This document shows, in pieces, positions 33,768-42,620 of a stretch of DNA of 64,000 nt. Under the pieces are notes generated by a model. The model saw only the letters and a program-made list of their open reading frames with translations, searched no databases and was not told the origin of the DNA. Location of the stretch: NCBI RefSeq assembly GCF_030373445.1, contig NZ_JAUCYU010000001.1, positions 620,001 to 684,000 of the forward strand. The letters run 5' to 3'. The position numbers and the translations under genes are program-made. The stretch's first letter is position 1; the number at the start of each line of letters is the position of its first letter. This stretch comes from Roseovarius sp. Lineage in GTDB: Bacteria > Pseudomonadota > Alphaproteobacteria > Rhodobacterales > Rhodobacteraceae.

Positions 33768-34856
33768 CTACCCCACCCCCAGTACCCGGCCCATACCGTC
33801 ATCGACCCGCGCCGCCGTCTCCCGCCGGGTCAGCAGCGGCCGCGCCGCCCTTTCCGGCCCGGCACCCTCGCGCGACAATCCCCAAAGCGCCAGCACCTCC
33901 GCCCGGTCCTCCGCCCCCAGCAGCCGCAGCGCCATCCGCCCCGGAAAGAAACTCTCGCAGACCAGCCCGTCGGCCCACAACAACTCGTGCCGCGCCAGCA
34001 GCAGGTGCACGTAGGTCAGCTTTTGCCGCCCCCGCACCCGCGACACCCCCGGCAACCGCATCAGGCCCAGCGCCGGGCCCAGCGCACCGCTCCCAGTGCG
34101 GCAACCCTCCCCGACCAGCACCCGGTGCTGGGGCGAGACCAGGACATCGCGCCCCGGCTGCCCCTCGCCCAGCGCCCCGGCCCCGATCCTGACCGGGCGC
34201 CGCCGGTCGTCGGGGCCGGAAAACACCACTTCCCGCCGGCCGGTCCAGATCAACGCCTGCGGCCCGTGATCCACCGTCAGCACCATGTCTCCCGCGCGCA
34301 ACGCCCCGGCCCGCACGTCACCTCCCGGCGTGGCAATCCGCACCCCGGCGCCGAAGCAGATGACATTGTTGTACGCCTCCTCGTTCGTGCCCCCGTCACC
34401 GCTGTTCTCGGCCAGCCCGTCGCGGCTTGCGGTGGGGCTGAACTGCGCCCCCGGAAACGGCTCAGGCAGGTCCGAGGCCGGCACGAAACCGATATTGTCG
34501 TCCCCCAGCCGCAGCACGTAGACCTCGATGAACCCGTCCTGGATCAGCGCGAACTCGTTCTCCACCGGCGTGCCCGCGGGGTAGGTCACACCGTTCACCG
34601 TCACCGGTTCCATCAGCACCTGGCCCGCCCCGGTATCGTTCATACCGTCATCGAAACTGCCGTCATCGTCGGAGACGACGATCTGCACGGGCGGCGCGCC
34701 GGTATAGGTATAGGTCACCCCGGTCCAGCTCGTCCGGCCCGGGTCGTAATTCTCCGAGGCCGGGTCGTTGGCATGGTCGTCACTCGTGAGCTGTTCGGCG
34801 GTCAGCGCCCCGTCATGGCTCACCACGCTCCAGTCGTAGACGGCAATCGTCGGCAT
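33768..34856 (-). CDS. Hint (hedgehog/intein)-domain protein
   Basis: 362 residues. The N-terminal half (1-170) is acidic and calcium-protein-like (DDDGSFDDGMNDTGAG). The C-terminal half is a Hint_2-type domain: VICFGAGVRIATPGGDVRAG with the Cys at the splice position, VDHGPQALIWTGRREV, and VSPQHRVLV, LLLARHELLWADGLVCESFF. Such domains are common in roseobacters at the end of secreted, RTX-like proteins and may self-cleave. No signal peptide is seen; a type I route is plausible. Start at 34856 (MPTIAVYDWSVV) because the upstream 7 codons lack conservation. Confidence 0.8.
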   Translation of the reverse strand: MPTIAVYDWSVVSHDGALTAEQLTSDDHANDPASENYDPGRTSWTGVTYTYTGAPPVQIVVSDDDGSFDDGMNDTGAGQVLMEPVTVNGVTYPAGTPVENEFALIQDGFIEVYVLRLGDDNIGFVPASDLPEPFPGAQFSPTASRDGLAENSGDGGTNEEAYNNVICFGAGVRIATPGGDVRAGALRAGDMVLTVDHGPQALIWTGRREVVFSGPDDRRRPVRIGAGALGEGQPGRDVLVSPQHRVLVGEGCRTGSGALGPALGLMRLPGVSRVRGRQKLTYVHLLLARHELLWADGLVCESFFPGRMALRLLGAEDRAEVLALWGLSREGAGPERAARPLLTRRETAARVDDGMGRVLGVG

Positions 34857-34988
34857 ATCGCGCTCCCGGTCCTGCAAACACGGGGAAGACCTACCCTTGC
34901 CGGTTTAAGATGCGCCTAATTGCCCAAATCACCGCCACCGGTGCATTAACCGCCCTCCGCGCAACGGGTTTCTCTGAGACCGTTTAGG

Positions 34989-37115
34989 ATGTACACTTTG
35001 ATGAATTGTTCCTCGATGGCGGGAAATACGGTGGCGAACCAAGCACATGACGGAGGGTCGATCCATGGCTTCCACGCCATCGACCCGCCTCGTCTCGGCC
35101 TCTTCCTCGCGACCGTGGCCGCGCTCGGTGCGGCGCTGGTGCTGGTCTTCGGCTGGGGGTTCGAGGTCGACTGGCTCCGCCGCATCGCGCCGGGCCTGCC
35201 GGCCATGGTCCCCGCCACCGCCCTTACCCTGCTGGCCGGCGGGCTCGGCGCGGCGGCCCTGCTGATCGGCGCGCCGGCGCTGCTGGCCCTGCTGGCGGCG
35301 GCGGCGATCTTCGCTTTCATCCTTCTCGAACAGACCATCGGCCTCACCCCCGACCCGCACCGCGGGTTCGACGGCATGTCACTGGCCAGCGCCCTCTGCG
35401 CCACGCTGCTGGGGCTCAGCCTGCTGTTGCGCGCCCTGCGCATCGGCACGGCCTCGGTCGTGGTCGACACCACCGGGCTGGTCGTCGCCTTCATCCCGCT
35501 GATCGGCTACGTCTTCGGCGCGCAGACCCTGTTCCACAACCCGCTCTACACCATGATGGCGCTGCACACGGCGCTGGGGCATGTGCTGCTCTTCATCGCG
35601 CTCCTGCTCACCGAGCCCGGCCGCGGCTGGATCGAGGTGCTGCTCTCGCAGGAGCCGGGCAGCCGCATGGCCCGCCGCGTCCTGCCCGTGGCGATCATCG
35701 TGCCGCTCTTCTTCGCCCTCGTCGTGGCCGAGGCGGTCGAGCGCAACATCATGACGATCGAGTTCCGCCTCGCCATGCTCACCTTCATGATCATCTTCTG
35801 CACGGTCTCCGCGGTGATCGGCTTCGCCCACCTCACCAACCGCGCCGAACGCCGCAGCACCGAGGCCGAGGCCGCCTATCTCCGAAGCGAGATGCAGCGC
35901 CAGCAGACCGAGCTCGCCGCCGCCCGCTCGGAAAAGGTCGCCGCGCTGGGCAAGCTGGTGGGCGGCGTGGCGCATGACTTCAACAACACGCTCAACGTCA
36001 TCCTCGGCAACCTCGAACTGCTCGACGAGGACCCCGACAGGAAGATGCACCGCACCTACCTGTCCGAGGCGATCGGCGCCTCCAACCGCGCCGCCGACCT
36101 GACCCGCCAGCTCCTCGCCTATGGCCGCAAGTCACAGCTTCGCCCGGTCCTCACCGACCTCGAAACCGAGGTCGAGACCGCCATTGCCATGTTCCGCCGG
36201 GTCTGCCCGGCCAACATCACCATCACGCGGGCGTTCGACACCCCCGGCCTCTCCGCCCGGCTCGACCCGGCGGCGCTGCAGCAGGCGGTGCTCAACGTCC
36301 TGATCAACGCCCGCGACGCCCTCCCCGAGGGCGGCGAGATCCGCGTTTCCGGCCGGCGCGAACATCTCGAGGGCGCCGCGGTCACCGGCTTCCACGGCAG
36401 CGAAACCCTGCCCTCCGGCACCTACGCCACCCTCGCCATCGAGGATACCGGCACCGGCATGACCCCGGAAGTGGCGGAACTGGCCACCGAGCCGTTCTTC
36501 ACCACCAAGAAGGTGGGCGAGGGCACGGGGCTGGGCCTGTCCACCGTCGCCGGCTTCTGCCGCCAATCCGGGGGCGGGCTGCGGATCGACTCGGCGCCGG
36601 GAAGCGGCACGCTGGTCGCCATGGCCTTCCCCGCCGCCACGGCCACGACCTGCCCCGCGCCCGCCCGGGGCGCGGCCGAACCCGCCGACACCGCCGAGAC
36701 CACGACGCTCACCACCACGCCCCGCGGCGTGCTGATCGTCGACGACGACGAGGCGCTCACCCGCGTCATGGCCACCCAGCTCGAACGCGCCGGCCACACC
36801 GTGCGGGTGGCCCTGAACGCGGCCAGGGCGCTCGAAACGCTCGAGGCCGGCCCGCTCCCCGAGGTCGTGCTGACCGATATCGTCATGCCGGGCGAGATGC
36901 AGGGCCACCACCTCGCCGCCCGCATCCGCCAGCGCTACCCGGATATCGAGGTGATCCTGATGTCCGGCTTCGCCTCCGCCACCCAGCGCGAGGAGATCGC
37001 TGCGCTGGCCGGCCTGCCCTTCCTGCAGAAACCGATCGACGTCCGCACCCTGCGCACCATCGTCGGCCGCTCGTCCGCCCCGGCGCCCGACCCGGAAAAC
37101 GGCACCGAAAGCTGA
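34989..37115 (+). CDS. Membrane-bound hybrid histidine kinase
   Basis: 708 residues. Seven or so hydrophobic segments (about 35-285) form an N-terminal membrane sensor without recognised periplasmic domain. A coiled coil precedes HisKA (KLVGGVAHDFNNTLNVILGN, HDFNN type), HATPase (GTGMTPEVAELATEPFFTTK, GTGLGLSTVAGF) and a C-terminal receiver (LIVDDDEALTRV, VLTDIVMPGEMQG, LQKPID). Kinases with the HDFNN box and fused receiver often pass the phosphate to a separate partner. No response regulator adjoins. Start ATG 34989 is preceded by TTTAGG; 35004 is an alternative. Confidence 0.9.
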   Translation: MYTLMNCSSMAGNTVANQAHDGGSIHGFHAIDPPRLGLFLATVAALGAALVLVFGWGFEVDWLRRIAPGLPAMVPATALTLLAGGLGAAALLIGAPALLALLAAAAIFAFILLEQTIGLTPDPHRGFDGMSLASALCATLLGLSLLLRALRIGTASVVVDTTGLVVAFIPLIGYVFGAQTLFHNPLYTMMALHTALGHVLLFIALLLTEPGRGWIEVLLSQEPGSRMARRVLPVAIIVPLFFALVVAEAVERNIMTIEFRLAMLTFMIIFCTVSAVIGFAHLTNRAERRSTEAEAAYLRSEMQRQQTELAAARSEKVAALGKLVGGVAHDFNNTLNVILGNLELLDEDPDRKMHRTYLSEAIGASNRAADLTRQLLAYGRKSQLRPVLTDLETEVETAIAMFRRVCPANITITRAFDTPGLSARLDPAALQQAVLNVLINARDALPEGGEIRVSGRREHLEGAAVTGFHGSETLPSGTYATLAIEDTGTGMTPEVAELATEPFFTTKKVGEGTGLGLSTVAGFCRQSGGGLRIDSAPGSGTLVAMAFPAATATTCPAPARGAAEPADTAETTTLTTTPRGVLIVDDDEALTRVMATQLERAGHTVRVALNAARALETLEAGPLPEVVLTDIVMPGEMQGHHLAARIRQRYPDIEVILMSGFASATQREEIAALAGLPFLQKPIDVRTLRTIVGRSSAPAPDPENGTES

Positions 37116-37221
37116 GACCGCCCGACAAGTTGCACACCCCGCCCCGGGCCTGACCCGGGGCCTCCGCCGGCCCAAGGTCCCGGCTCGAAGGCCGGGACGG
37201 ATCGAGTGCATCGGCTCGGCA

Positions 37222-37396
37222 TACCACACGCCCGGAATCGAGGCCGAAGGCCGCCGGGCGAGCGCCGGCCCGTCCGGGCGGGCAGGCGCTTTGGCAAGCG
37301 TCGAGCGCCGTTGTCAGGTAGGAAGTACGCGGCACCATAAACTGCCATCCCCCCCGTTGCAGCGCCTCCCCACGGGCCGGCGCTCACCCGGCGGGG
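37222..37396. repeat. About 175 bp inverted-repeat element, copy B
   Basis: Arms are 37251-37290 (ccgccgggcgagcgccggcc...) and 37361-37396 (agcgcctccccacgggccgg...). The right arm, reverse-complemented, matches the left arm of copy A at about 34 of 36 positions, and the accacacgcccggaa tail corresponds to copy A's right-hand tail. The 70 bp interior is about 60 percent alike after reversal. The element lies in opposite orientation to copy A. Confidence 0.7.
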
Positions 37397-37514
37397 CGAC
37401 GTCGAGAATGGCTCGGGGCCGACACCGGACCACCACCCCCCGTTGCGCCCCCCACAAGATCCAGCGTGTTGCGCACCGCCCGCCACATCAACCAACGCCT
37501 TCACAGACCCCCGC

Positions 37515-37555
37515 ACCGACGCGATACCGACAGAATACCGACGTGATACCGACGT
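37515..37555. repeat. ATACCGAC iteron block, copy 2
   Basis: accgacgcg-ataccgac-aga-ataccgac-gtg-ataccgac-gt, 38 of 41 positions identical to 7793-7833. It ends 112 bp before the YCII gene, oriented on the plus strand as in copy 1, where arfB is on the minus strand. Confidence 0.65.
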
Positions 37556-37666
37556 CCATTCCCCAGCAAAATATGGCCGTTAACCCCTTCTTCCGGCCGC
37601 TGCCCTGAATCTCCGCCCCCCGCCGTGGTATCCTGCCCCCTCGAACCGCAAGAGGAGGAGCACGAT

Positions 37667-38002
37667 ATGCCGAAATACATTTTCGCCTATCACGGCGGAA
37701 ACGCTGCAGAATCCGGGATTTCCGAGCAGGAGGAACAGGCCCGCTGGCAGGACTGGCGCAACGTCATGGGGCAGGCCTGCCTCGACGAGGGCGGCCCCGT
37801 CGGCTGGTCCAAGACCGTCCGCGCCGCCGGCATCGCCCACAATGGCGGCACGAATCCGCTCGCCGGCTACACCATCGTCGAGGCCGAGGATATCGAGACC
37901 GCCTGCGAGATCGCCAAGGGCTGCCCGATCCTCGCCAACGGCGGCTCGGTCGAGGTCGCGCCCATCGGCGAGTCGTCCGAGACGCCCGCCACCGCCGCCT
38001 GA
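37667..38002 (+). CDS. YCII-related domain protein
   Basis: 111 residues. MPKYIFAYHGG and the later GYTIVEAEDIETACEIAKGCPILANGGSVEVAPI follow the dimeric alpha-beta barrel YCII/DGPF pattern. These are small cytoplasmic proteins, some linked to sigma-factor operons or ring-cleavage chemistry, without an agreed function. The ATG at 37667 is preceded by an excellent AAGAGGAGGAG site. No related gene adjoins. Confidence 0.82.
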   Translation: MPKYIFAYHGGNAAESGISEQEEQARWQDWRNVMGQACLDEGGPVGWSKTVRAAGIAHNGGTNPLAGYTIVEAEDIETACEIAKGCPILANGGSVEVAPIGESSETPATAA

Positions 38003-38109
38003 TCCGCAAACCCGGCCCCCGATCACTGGCCCCGAACATTGGCCAGTGGCGCCCCGGCGCCCCTGGCCCCCCTTGCCTTCCCCCTCCGCTGGCCCTAGTT
38101 TCCAGCCTA

Positions 38110-38204
38110 CCTCGGGGTGCCCGTGGGCCAATGGCCCATGGGCTGAGATGCCACCGGCAAACCCGTTGAACCTGAACCGGCTAGAACCGGCGGAGGGAAG
38201 GTAA
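38110..38204 (+). promoter_or_regulatory. TPP (THI-box) riboswitch
   Basis: The two conserved parts are present in the right order: GGGGTGCCCG... GGGCTGAGATGCCACC and CCCGTTGAACCTGAACCGGC then ACCGGCGGAGGGAAGGT. It sits 44 bp before thiB and would shut off the thiamine transport genes when thiamine pyrophosphate is abundant. Confidence 0.95.
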
Positions 38205-38247
38205 AGGTCGCATCCGCCCTTGCCCTCGCGCCGCAAAGGAGGATGAC

Positions 38248-39225
38248 ATGAAGCATCTTGCATTTGCAGCGGCAATTCTGAGTGCCACGGCCGCCACGGC
38301 CCAGACACCGGAACTGACCGTCTATACCTATGACAGTTTCGTCGCCGAATGGGGCCCCGGCCCCAAGGTCGAGGCGGCGTTCGAGGAGGTCTGTGACTGC
38401 GACCTCAAGCTCGTCGGCGTCGAGGATGGCGCGGCGCTCCTCGCCCGCGTCCGCCTCGAGGGCGAACGCTCCGACGCCGACATCGTGCTCGGCCTCGACA
38501 CCAACCTGACCGCCGCCGCCAAGGAAACCGGCCTCTTCGCCGAACACTCGGTCGACGCCACCTACGACATGCCCGTCACGTGGGACGACCCGGTCTTCGT
38601 CCCCTACGACTGGGGCTATTTCGCCTTCATCCACGAGGCCGGCACCGACGCGCCGAAAAGCTTCCGCGAACTGGCCGACAGCGACCAGACCATCCTGATA
38701 CAGGATCCCCGCTCCTCCACCCCCGGCCTCGGCCTGCTCTTGTGGGTTAAATCCGCCTATGGCGACGAGGCGCCCGAGATCTGGGAGGGCCTCTCCGACA
38801 ACATCGTCACCGTGACGAAAGGCTGGTCCGAAGCCTACGGCCTCTTCATGGAAGGCGAGGCCGACATGGTGCTTTCCTACACCACCTCCCCCGCCTATCA
38901 CCTGATCGCGGAAGAGGATGACACCAAGGCCGCCGCCCCCTTCGACGAGGGCCATTACATGCAGGTCGAAGTGGCCGCCAAGCTGGCCGGCACAGACCAG
39001 CCCGAGCTCGCCGACCAGTTCCTGCAATTCATGGTCTCCGACGCCTTCCAGTCGATCATCCCCACGACCAACTGGATGTACCCCGCCGTCATGCCGGAGG
39101 ACGGGCTGGCAGACGGCTTCGACACCCTGATCACGCCGGAGAAATCGCTCCTCATGTCCTCCGAGGACGCCGCCGCCATCCGTGACGAGGCGCTGTCCGA
39201 GTGGCAGACCGCGCTCAGCCAGTAA
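38248..39225 (+). CDS. thiB: Thiamine ABC transporter substrate-binding protein
   Basis: 325 residues with a cleavable signal peptide (HLAFAAAILSATAATAQT). The mature part starts ELTVYTYDSFVAEWGPGPKV, the standard ThiB opening; later DNIVTVTKGWSEAYGLFMEGEADMVLSY fits the binding cleft. It collects thiamine or its phosphates in the periplasm for ThiP. Directly under the TPP riboswitch; AAAGGAGGATGAC precedes the ATG. The next gene starts 25 bp before its end. Confidence 0.95.
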   Translation: MKHLAFAAAILSATAATAQTPELTVYTYDSFVAEWGPGPKVEAAFEEVCDCDLKLVGVEDGAALLARVRLEGERSDADIVLGLDTNLTAAAKETGLFAEHSVDATYDMPVTWDDPVFVPYDWGYFAFIHEAGTDAPKSFRELADSDQTILIQDPRSSTPGLGLLLWVKSAYGDEAPEIWEGLSDNIVTVTKGWSEAYGLFMEGEADMVLSYTTSPAYHLIAEEDDTKAAAPFDEGHYMQVEVAAKLAGTDQPELADQFLQFMVSDAFQSIIPTTNWMYPAVMPEDGLADGFDTLITPEKSLLMSSEDAAAIRDEALSEWQTALSQ

Positions 39226-40757
39226 GCGCGCGCCCCGGCATCGGCGCGGCGGCCTGCATCGCCGCGCTGGTCCTCGGCACGCTGGCCGCCGTGGCATGGC
39301 GGGCCGAACCCGGCGGCGGCCTCTCCGCCGCCGACTGGGCGGCGGTGCGCTTCACCCTGCTGCAGGCCACCCTCTCGGCCCTCTTCAGCGTGGGCCTCGC
39401 CATCCCCGTGGCCCGCGCCCTCGCACGCCGCCGCTTCGCCGGGCGCTCGGCCCTCATCGCCCTTCTCGGCGTGCCCTTCATCCTGCCGGTGATCGTCGCC
39501 ATCCTCGGCCTGCTCGAGGTCTTCGGCCGCGCCGGCCTGATCAGCCAGCTTCTCGGCCTCTTCGGCCTCGACCCGATCCGCATCTACGGGCTGCACGGGG
39601 TCGTGCTCGCCCATGTCTTCCTCAACCTGCCGCTGGCCACCCGCCTGATCCTCCAGGGGTGGCAGGAGGTGCCCGCCGAACGCTTCCGCCTCGCCGCCCA
39701 GCTTGGCTTCGACGCGCCCGCCATGTTCCGCCTTATCGAATGGCCCCTCCTGCGCCAGGTCATCCCCGGCGCGCTGGCCGTGGTCTTCGCCATCTGCCTC
39801 ACCAGCTTCGCGGTCGCCCTCACCCTCGGCGGCGGGCCGAAAGCGACCACCATAGAACTCGGCATTTACCAGGCCTTCAGGTTTGAATTCGACCTTGGCC
39901 GCGCGGCATTGCTGTCGGGTCTGCAGATCCTGCTCGCCACGGGCGCCGCGATGGTGGCGATTCGACTGGCGCAAGGCACCGGATTCGGCACCGGCCTTGA
40001 CCGTTCGTTAAGACGTTGGGACGGGCGCACGACCTTGGCGAGAACGACCGACGCGGTCTGGATCGCCCTCGCAGCAGCCTTCCTGCTGCTCCCGCTCGGG
40101 GCCATCGTCGCCTCGGGCGTGCCCGGCTTTGCGGGCCTGCCCTTCGTCGTCTGGAAGGCCGCCGGCGTCTCCCTCCTCGTCGCCACCGCCTCCACCGCGC
40201 TCCTCCTCCTCGCCGCCCTGCCCATGTCCGCCGCCATCGCCACCGGCCGCCATACCGCCATCGAACTCGCGGGCCTCCTCGGCCTCGCCGCCTCCCCCCT
40301 CGTCATCGGCACCGGGCTCTTCATCCTGATCCGCCCCATCGCCGACCCGTTCCTGCTGGCCCTGCCCGTCACCGCCCTGGTCAACGCCCTGATGTCGCTG
40401 CCCTTCGCCATGCGCATCCTCGTCCCCCGCGCCCGCGACATCGTCGAGCGCTATGGCAAGCTCGGCCTATCGCTGAACATGGCGCACGGCCCCTTCCTCT
40501 GGCGGGTCTTCCTGCCCCGGATGCGGGCGCAGATCGGCTTCGCCGCCGGGCTCGGCATGGCCCTTTCCATCGGCGATCTCGGCGTCATCACCCTCTTCGC
40601 CGACCCCGACATCGCCACCCTCCCCCTCCAGATCTACCGCCTCATGGGCTCCTACCAGATGGAGGCGGCGGCGGGCGGCGCGCTCTTGCTTCTCCTCCTC
40701 TCGGTCGGCACCTTCTGGCTTCTCGACAAGGGAGGCCGCCACCATGCTGAAATTTGA
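39201..40757 (+). CDS. thiP: Thiamine ABC transporter permease
   Basis: 518 residues, about twelve helices in two homologous permease halves, the ThiP arrangement. Each half carries an EAA-type loop: QGWQEVPAERFRLAAQLGFD in the first and ARDIVERYGKLGLSLNMAHGP in the second. The GTG at 39201 gives the usual short N-terminus and overlaps thiB; a later start is possible. It forms the channel for thiamine and couples to ThiQ. Confidence 0.94.
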   Translation: MADRAQPVSARPGIGAAACIAALVLGTLAAVAWRAEPGGGLSAADWAAVRFTLLQATLSALFSVGLAIPVARALARRRFAGRSALIALLGVPFILPVIVAILGLLEVFGRAGLISQLLGLFGLDPIRIYGLHGVVLAHVFLNLPLATRLILQGWQEVPAERFRLAAQLGFDAPAMFRLIEWPLLRQVIPGALAVVFAICLTSFAVALTLGGGPKATTIELGIYQAFRFEFDLGRAALLSGLQILLATGAAMVAIRLAQGTGFGTGLDRSLRRWDGRTTLARTTDAVWIALAAAFLLLPLGAIVASGVPGFAGLPFVVWKAAGVSLLVATASTALLLLAALPMSAAIATGRHTAIELAGLLGLAASPLVIGTGLFILIRPIADPFLLALPVTALVNALMSLPFAMRILVPRARDIVERYGKLGLSLNMAHGPFLWRVFLPRMRAQIGFAAGLGMALSIGDLGVITLFADPDIATLPLQIYRLMGSYQMEAAAGGALLLLLLSVGTFWLLDKGGRHHAEI

Positions 40758-41442
40758 CGATTGCACCATCGACAATGGCGGTTTCCACCTCGCCGCCGAT
40801 CTCTCGGTCTATACCGGGCGGATCGTCGCGGTGATCGGCCCCTCCGGCGGCGGCAAGACCACCCTGCTCGAAGGCGTCGCCGGCTTCCTGCCCCTGACCT
40901 CGGGCGAAATCTACTGGAACGCTAACCCCTTGTCCGACACCGAGCCCGGCAAGCGCCCCGTCGCCATGCTCTTTCAGGACGGCAACCTCTTCCCCCACCT
41001 GACCGCCGCCCAGAACGTCGGCCTCGGCATCGACCCCCGCCTCCGCCTCTCGACCGAAGACAAGACCCGCATCGACGCCGCCCTTACCCGCGTCGGCCTC
41101 GAGGGGCTCGGCCCCCGCAAGCCCGGCGCCCTTTCCGGCGGCCAGCGGGCGCGCGTGGCCCTGGCCCGCCTCATGGTGCAGCACCGCGAGATTTTCCTGC
41201 TCGACGAACCCTTCGCCGCCCTCGGCCCGGCGCTGAAGGCCGAGATGCTCGACCTCGTGGCGGAGCTGGCCCGCGAATCCGGCGCCACCGTACTGATGGT
41301 CAGCCACGAGCCCGACGACGCCCGCCGCGTCGCCGATGAGGTGATCCTGGTGACAGACGGCAAGGCCCACCCCCCGGCGGCAACGGACCGGCTCTTCGCC
41401 GATCCGCCCGAGGCCTTGCGCGCCTACCTGGGTGACGCCTAG
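40744..41442 (+). CDS. thiQ: Thiamine ABC transporter ATP-binding protein
   Basis: 232 residues. Walker A GPSGGGKTTLLEG, signature LSGGQRARVALARLM, Walker B IFLLDEPFAALGP and the H-loop MVSHEPDDA are all intact. Overlaps thiP by 14 bp and converges with ribH2, the two genes sharing 4 bp at their stops. Confidence 0.95.
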   Translation: MLKFDDCTIDNGGFHLAADLSVYTGRIVAVIGPSGGGKTTLLEGVAGFLPLTSGEIYWNANPLSDTEPGKRPVAMLFQDGNLFPHLTAAQNVGLGIDPRLRLSTEDKTRIDAALTRVGLEGLGPRKPGALSGGQRARVALARLMVQHREIFLLDEPFAALGPALKAEMLDLVAELARESGATVLMVSHEPDDARRVADEVILVTDGKAHPPAATDRLFADPPEALRAYLGDA

Positions 41443-41879
41443 GCCGCCGCGCTCAACCCCTCGCGGGTCTTGCCGATCATCAGCGCGGCCCTCGCCGCCT
41501 CCCGCCCCTTCTCGACGAAATGCGCCTTGAAAATAGCGGTGTGATGCTCGGTCTCCTGGTACTGGTGCGGCGTCAGCGACACCGACAATACCGGCACGTC
41601 GCTGTCCATCCCCGCCCGCATCAGCCCGTCCACCACGGCCTGCGCCACGAAGTCATGCCGGTATATCCCGCCATCCACCACGAAGGCCGCCGCCGCCACG
41701 GCGGCATAGCGCCCCGTCCGGGCCAGGTCGCGTGCCAGAAGCGGCATCTCGAACGCGCCGGGCACGTCGAAGACATCCACCTCGCTTTCGGGGATAAGCT
41801 CACAGAAACCGGCCAGCGCCTGATCGACGATCTCGGCGTGCCAGTTGGCCTTGATAAAGGCGTATCGGGTGCGTGTCAT
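41439..41879 (-). CDS. ribH2: 6,7-dimethyl-8-ribityllumazine synthase, RibH2 type
   Basis: 146 residues. NWHAEIVDQALAGF, VFDVPGAFEMPLLA and VVDGGIYRHDFVAQAVVDGLM match lumazine synthase; TPHQYQETEHHTAIF is the RibH2 version seen in Brucella and Mesorhizobium, which forms decamers. It joins the pyrimidine and dihydroxybutanone phosphate precursors of riboflavin. It stands alone here, apart from a full rib operon, and is controlled by the FMN riboswitch. Start 41879 is preceded by GGAAAGGAGCACCCC. Confidence 0.93.
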   Translation of the reverse strand: MTRTRYAFIKANWHAEIVDQALAGFCELIPESEVDVFDVPGAFEMPLLARDLARTGRYAAVAAAAFVVDGGIYRHDFVAQAVVDGLMRAGMDSDVPVLSVSLTPHQYQETEHHTAIFKAHFVEKGREAARAALMIGKTREGLSAAA

Positions 41880-41960
41880 GGGGTGCTCCTTTCCATCATC
41901 GACACTTCTCACCCAAGGCGCAGGACGACGGGAAAGGCAGGGGCAGACCCCTGAAACCCG

Positions 41961-42109
41961 GCGTTCTCTTCCATCCGGACTGTCACCGTCGGCTCCGGAA
42001 TCGCACCGGATCTGCTTGACCACCGAAGCCATGAAGCCCCGGTGCGCTCGCGGGCTTGGGGCAGGCGCCCCTTACCGCCGGTGGGGAATTGCACCCCGCC
42101 CTGAGAACG
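41961..42109 (-). promoter_or_regulatory. FMN riboswitch (RFN element)
   Basis: On the minus strand it opens CGTTCTCAGGGCGGGGTGCA, continues with ATTCCCCACCGGCGGTAAGG, and ends GGTGACAGTCCGGATGGAAG with AGAACG. All conserved RFN helices are identifiable. It ends about 80 nt before ribH2. Confidence 0.97.
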
Positions 42110-42156
42110 TGGTCGATGATGTTGGAAAACCGCCCTTGCGGCAAGCCCCGAAATAA

Positions 42157-42187
42157 GATGCCGCGCCGCCAGTGGCGACGCGGCATC
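42157..42187 (-). terminator. Intrinsic terminator downstream of the EF-hand gene
   Basis: GATGCCGCG-...-CGCGGCATC is a perfect 9 bp stem whose loop is itself structured (CGCCagtGGCG). On the minus strand it is followed by TTATTT. It would stop transcription coming from the EF-hand gene before the FMN riboswitch. Confidence 0.75.
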
Positions 42188-42359
42188 CGACCCGGAGTGG
42201 AGCGCTGTCAAACCAGATGTAGCTGCACAGACGCTGGCTGGTTATTGCCAATCGCCGGTCGGGATTTGGGGGTGTCCTTGACCGGCCTCAGGGCTAGGCG
42301 CGCCTGCAAGCATGACCGCACACCCTCTCCGGGAACTCGGGAGGAGGAACGAAGTGACC

Positions 42360-42620
42360 CTAGCCCCGAGAAGACATGTCCGGCAGCACACCCGCTTCGG
42401 TCGCCGCCGAGATTTCCTCTTCGCTCAAGGCACCGTTCGCGTCGGCATCGATTTCAGCGAAGACTTCCGTGCCCGCATCGGGCATCGCCTCGTTGAATTC
42501 CGACATGGTCACGGCGCCGTCGCCGTCGGCATCCATCGACGCTTCGGCTTCCTCCGCAAGTACTGCGGTCGGTGCCACCAAGGCGAGGATGAGGCCTGCA
42601 GATGTCAGTTTCTTGAACAT
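42360..42620 (-). CDS. Small secreted EF-hand protein
   Basis: 86 residues. A signal peptide (KKLTSAGLILALVAPTAVLA) is followed by two EF-hand loops, DADGDGAVTMSEF and DADANGALSEEEI. It should bind calcium in the periplasm; a partner is unknown. Start 42620 is given by the signal peptide and by GGAACGATTTC upstream. It lies between the FMN region and asparaginase with its own promoter. Confidence 0.85.
   Translation of the reverse strand: MFKKLTSAGLILALVAPTAVLAEEAEASMDADGDGAVTMSEFNEAMPDAGTEVFAEIDADANGALSEEEISAATEAGVLPDMSSRG

Larger units (their letters stand above)
37116..37666. other. Long intergenic region of repeats, no gene seen
   Basis: From left to right it holds a CCCCGGGCCTGACCCGGGG / GGTCCCGGCTCGAAGGCCGGGAC block (37142-37199), copy B of the 175 bp element (37222-37396), a stretch without recognisable content (37397-37514), the second iteron block (37515-37555) and the leader of the YCII gene with AAGAGGAGGAG. 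The ORFs across it are not convincing. Confidence 0.6.

Noticed and set aside
37380-37516. Minus-strand reading frame beginning MRGSVKALVDVAGG
   Set aside because: No ribosome-binding site or homology that I can recognise; it runs through repeat element B.
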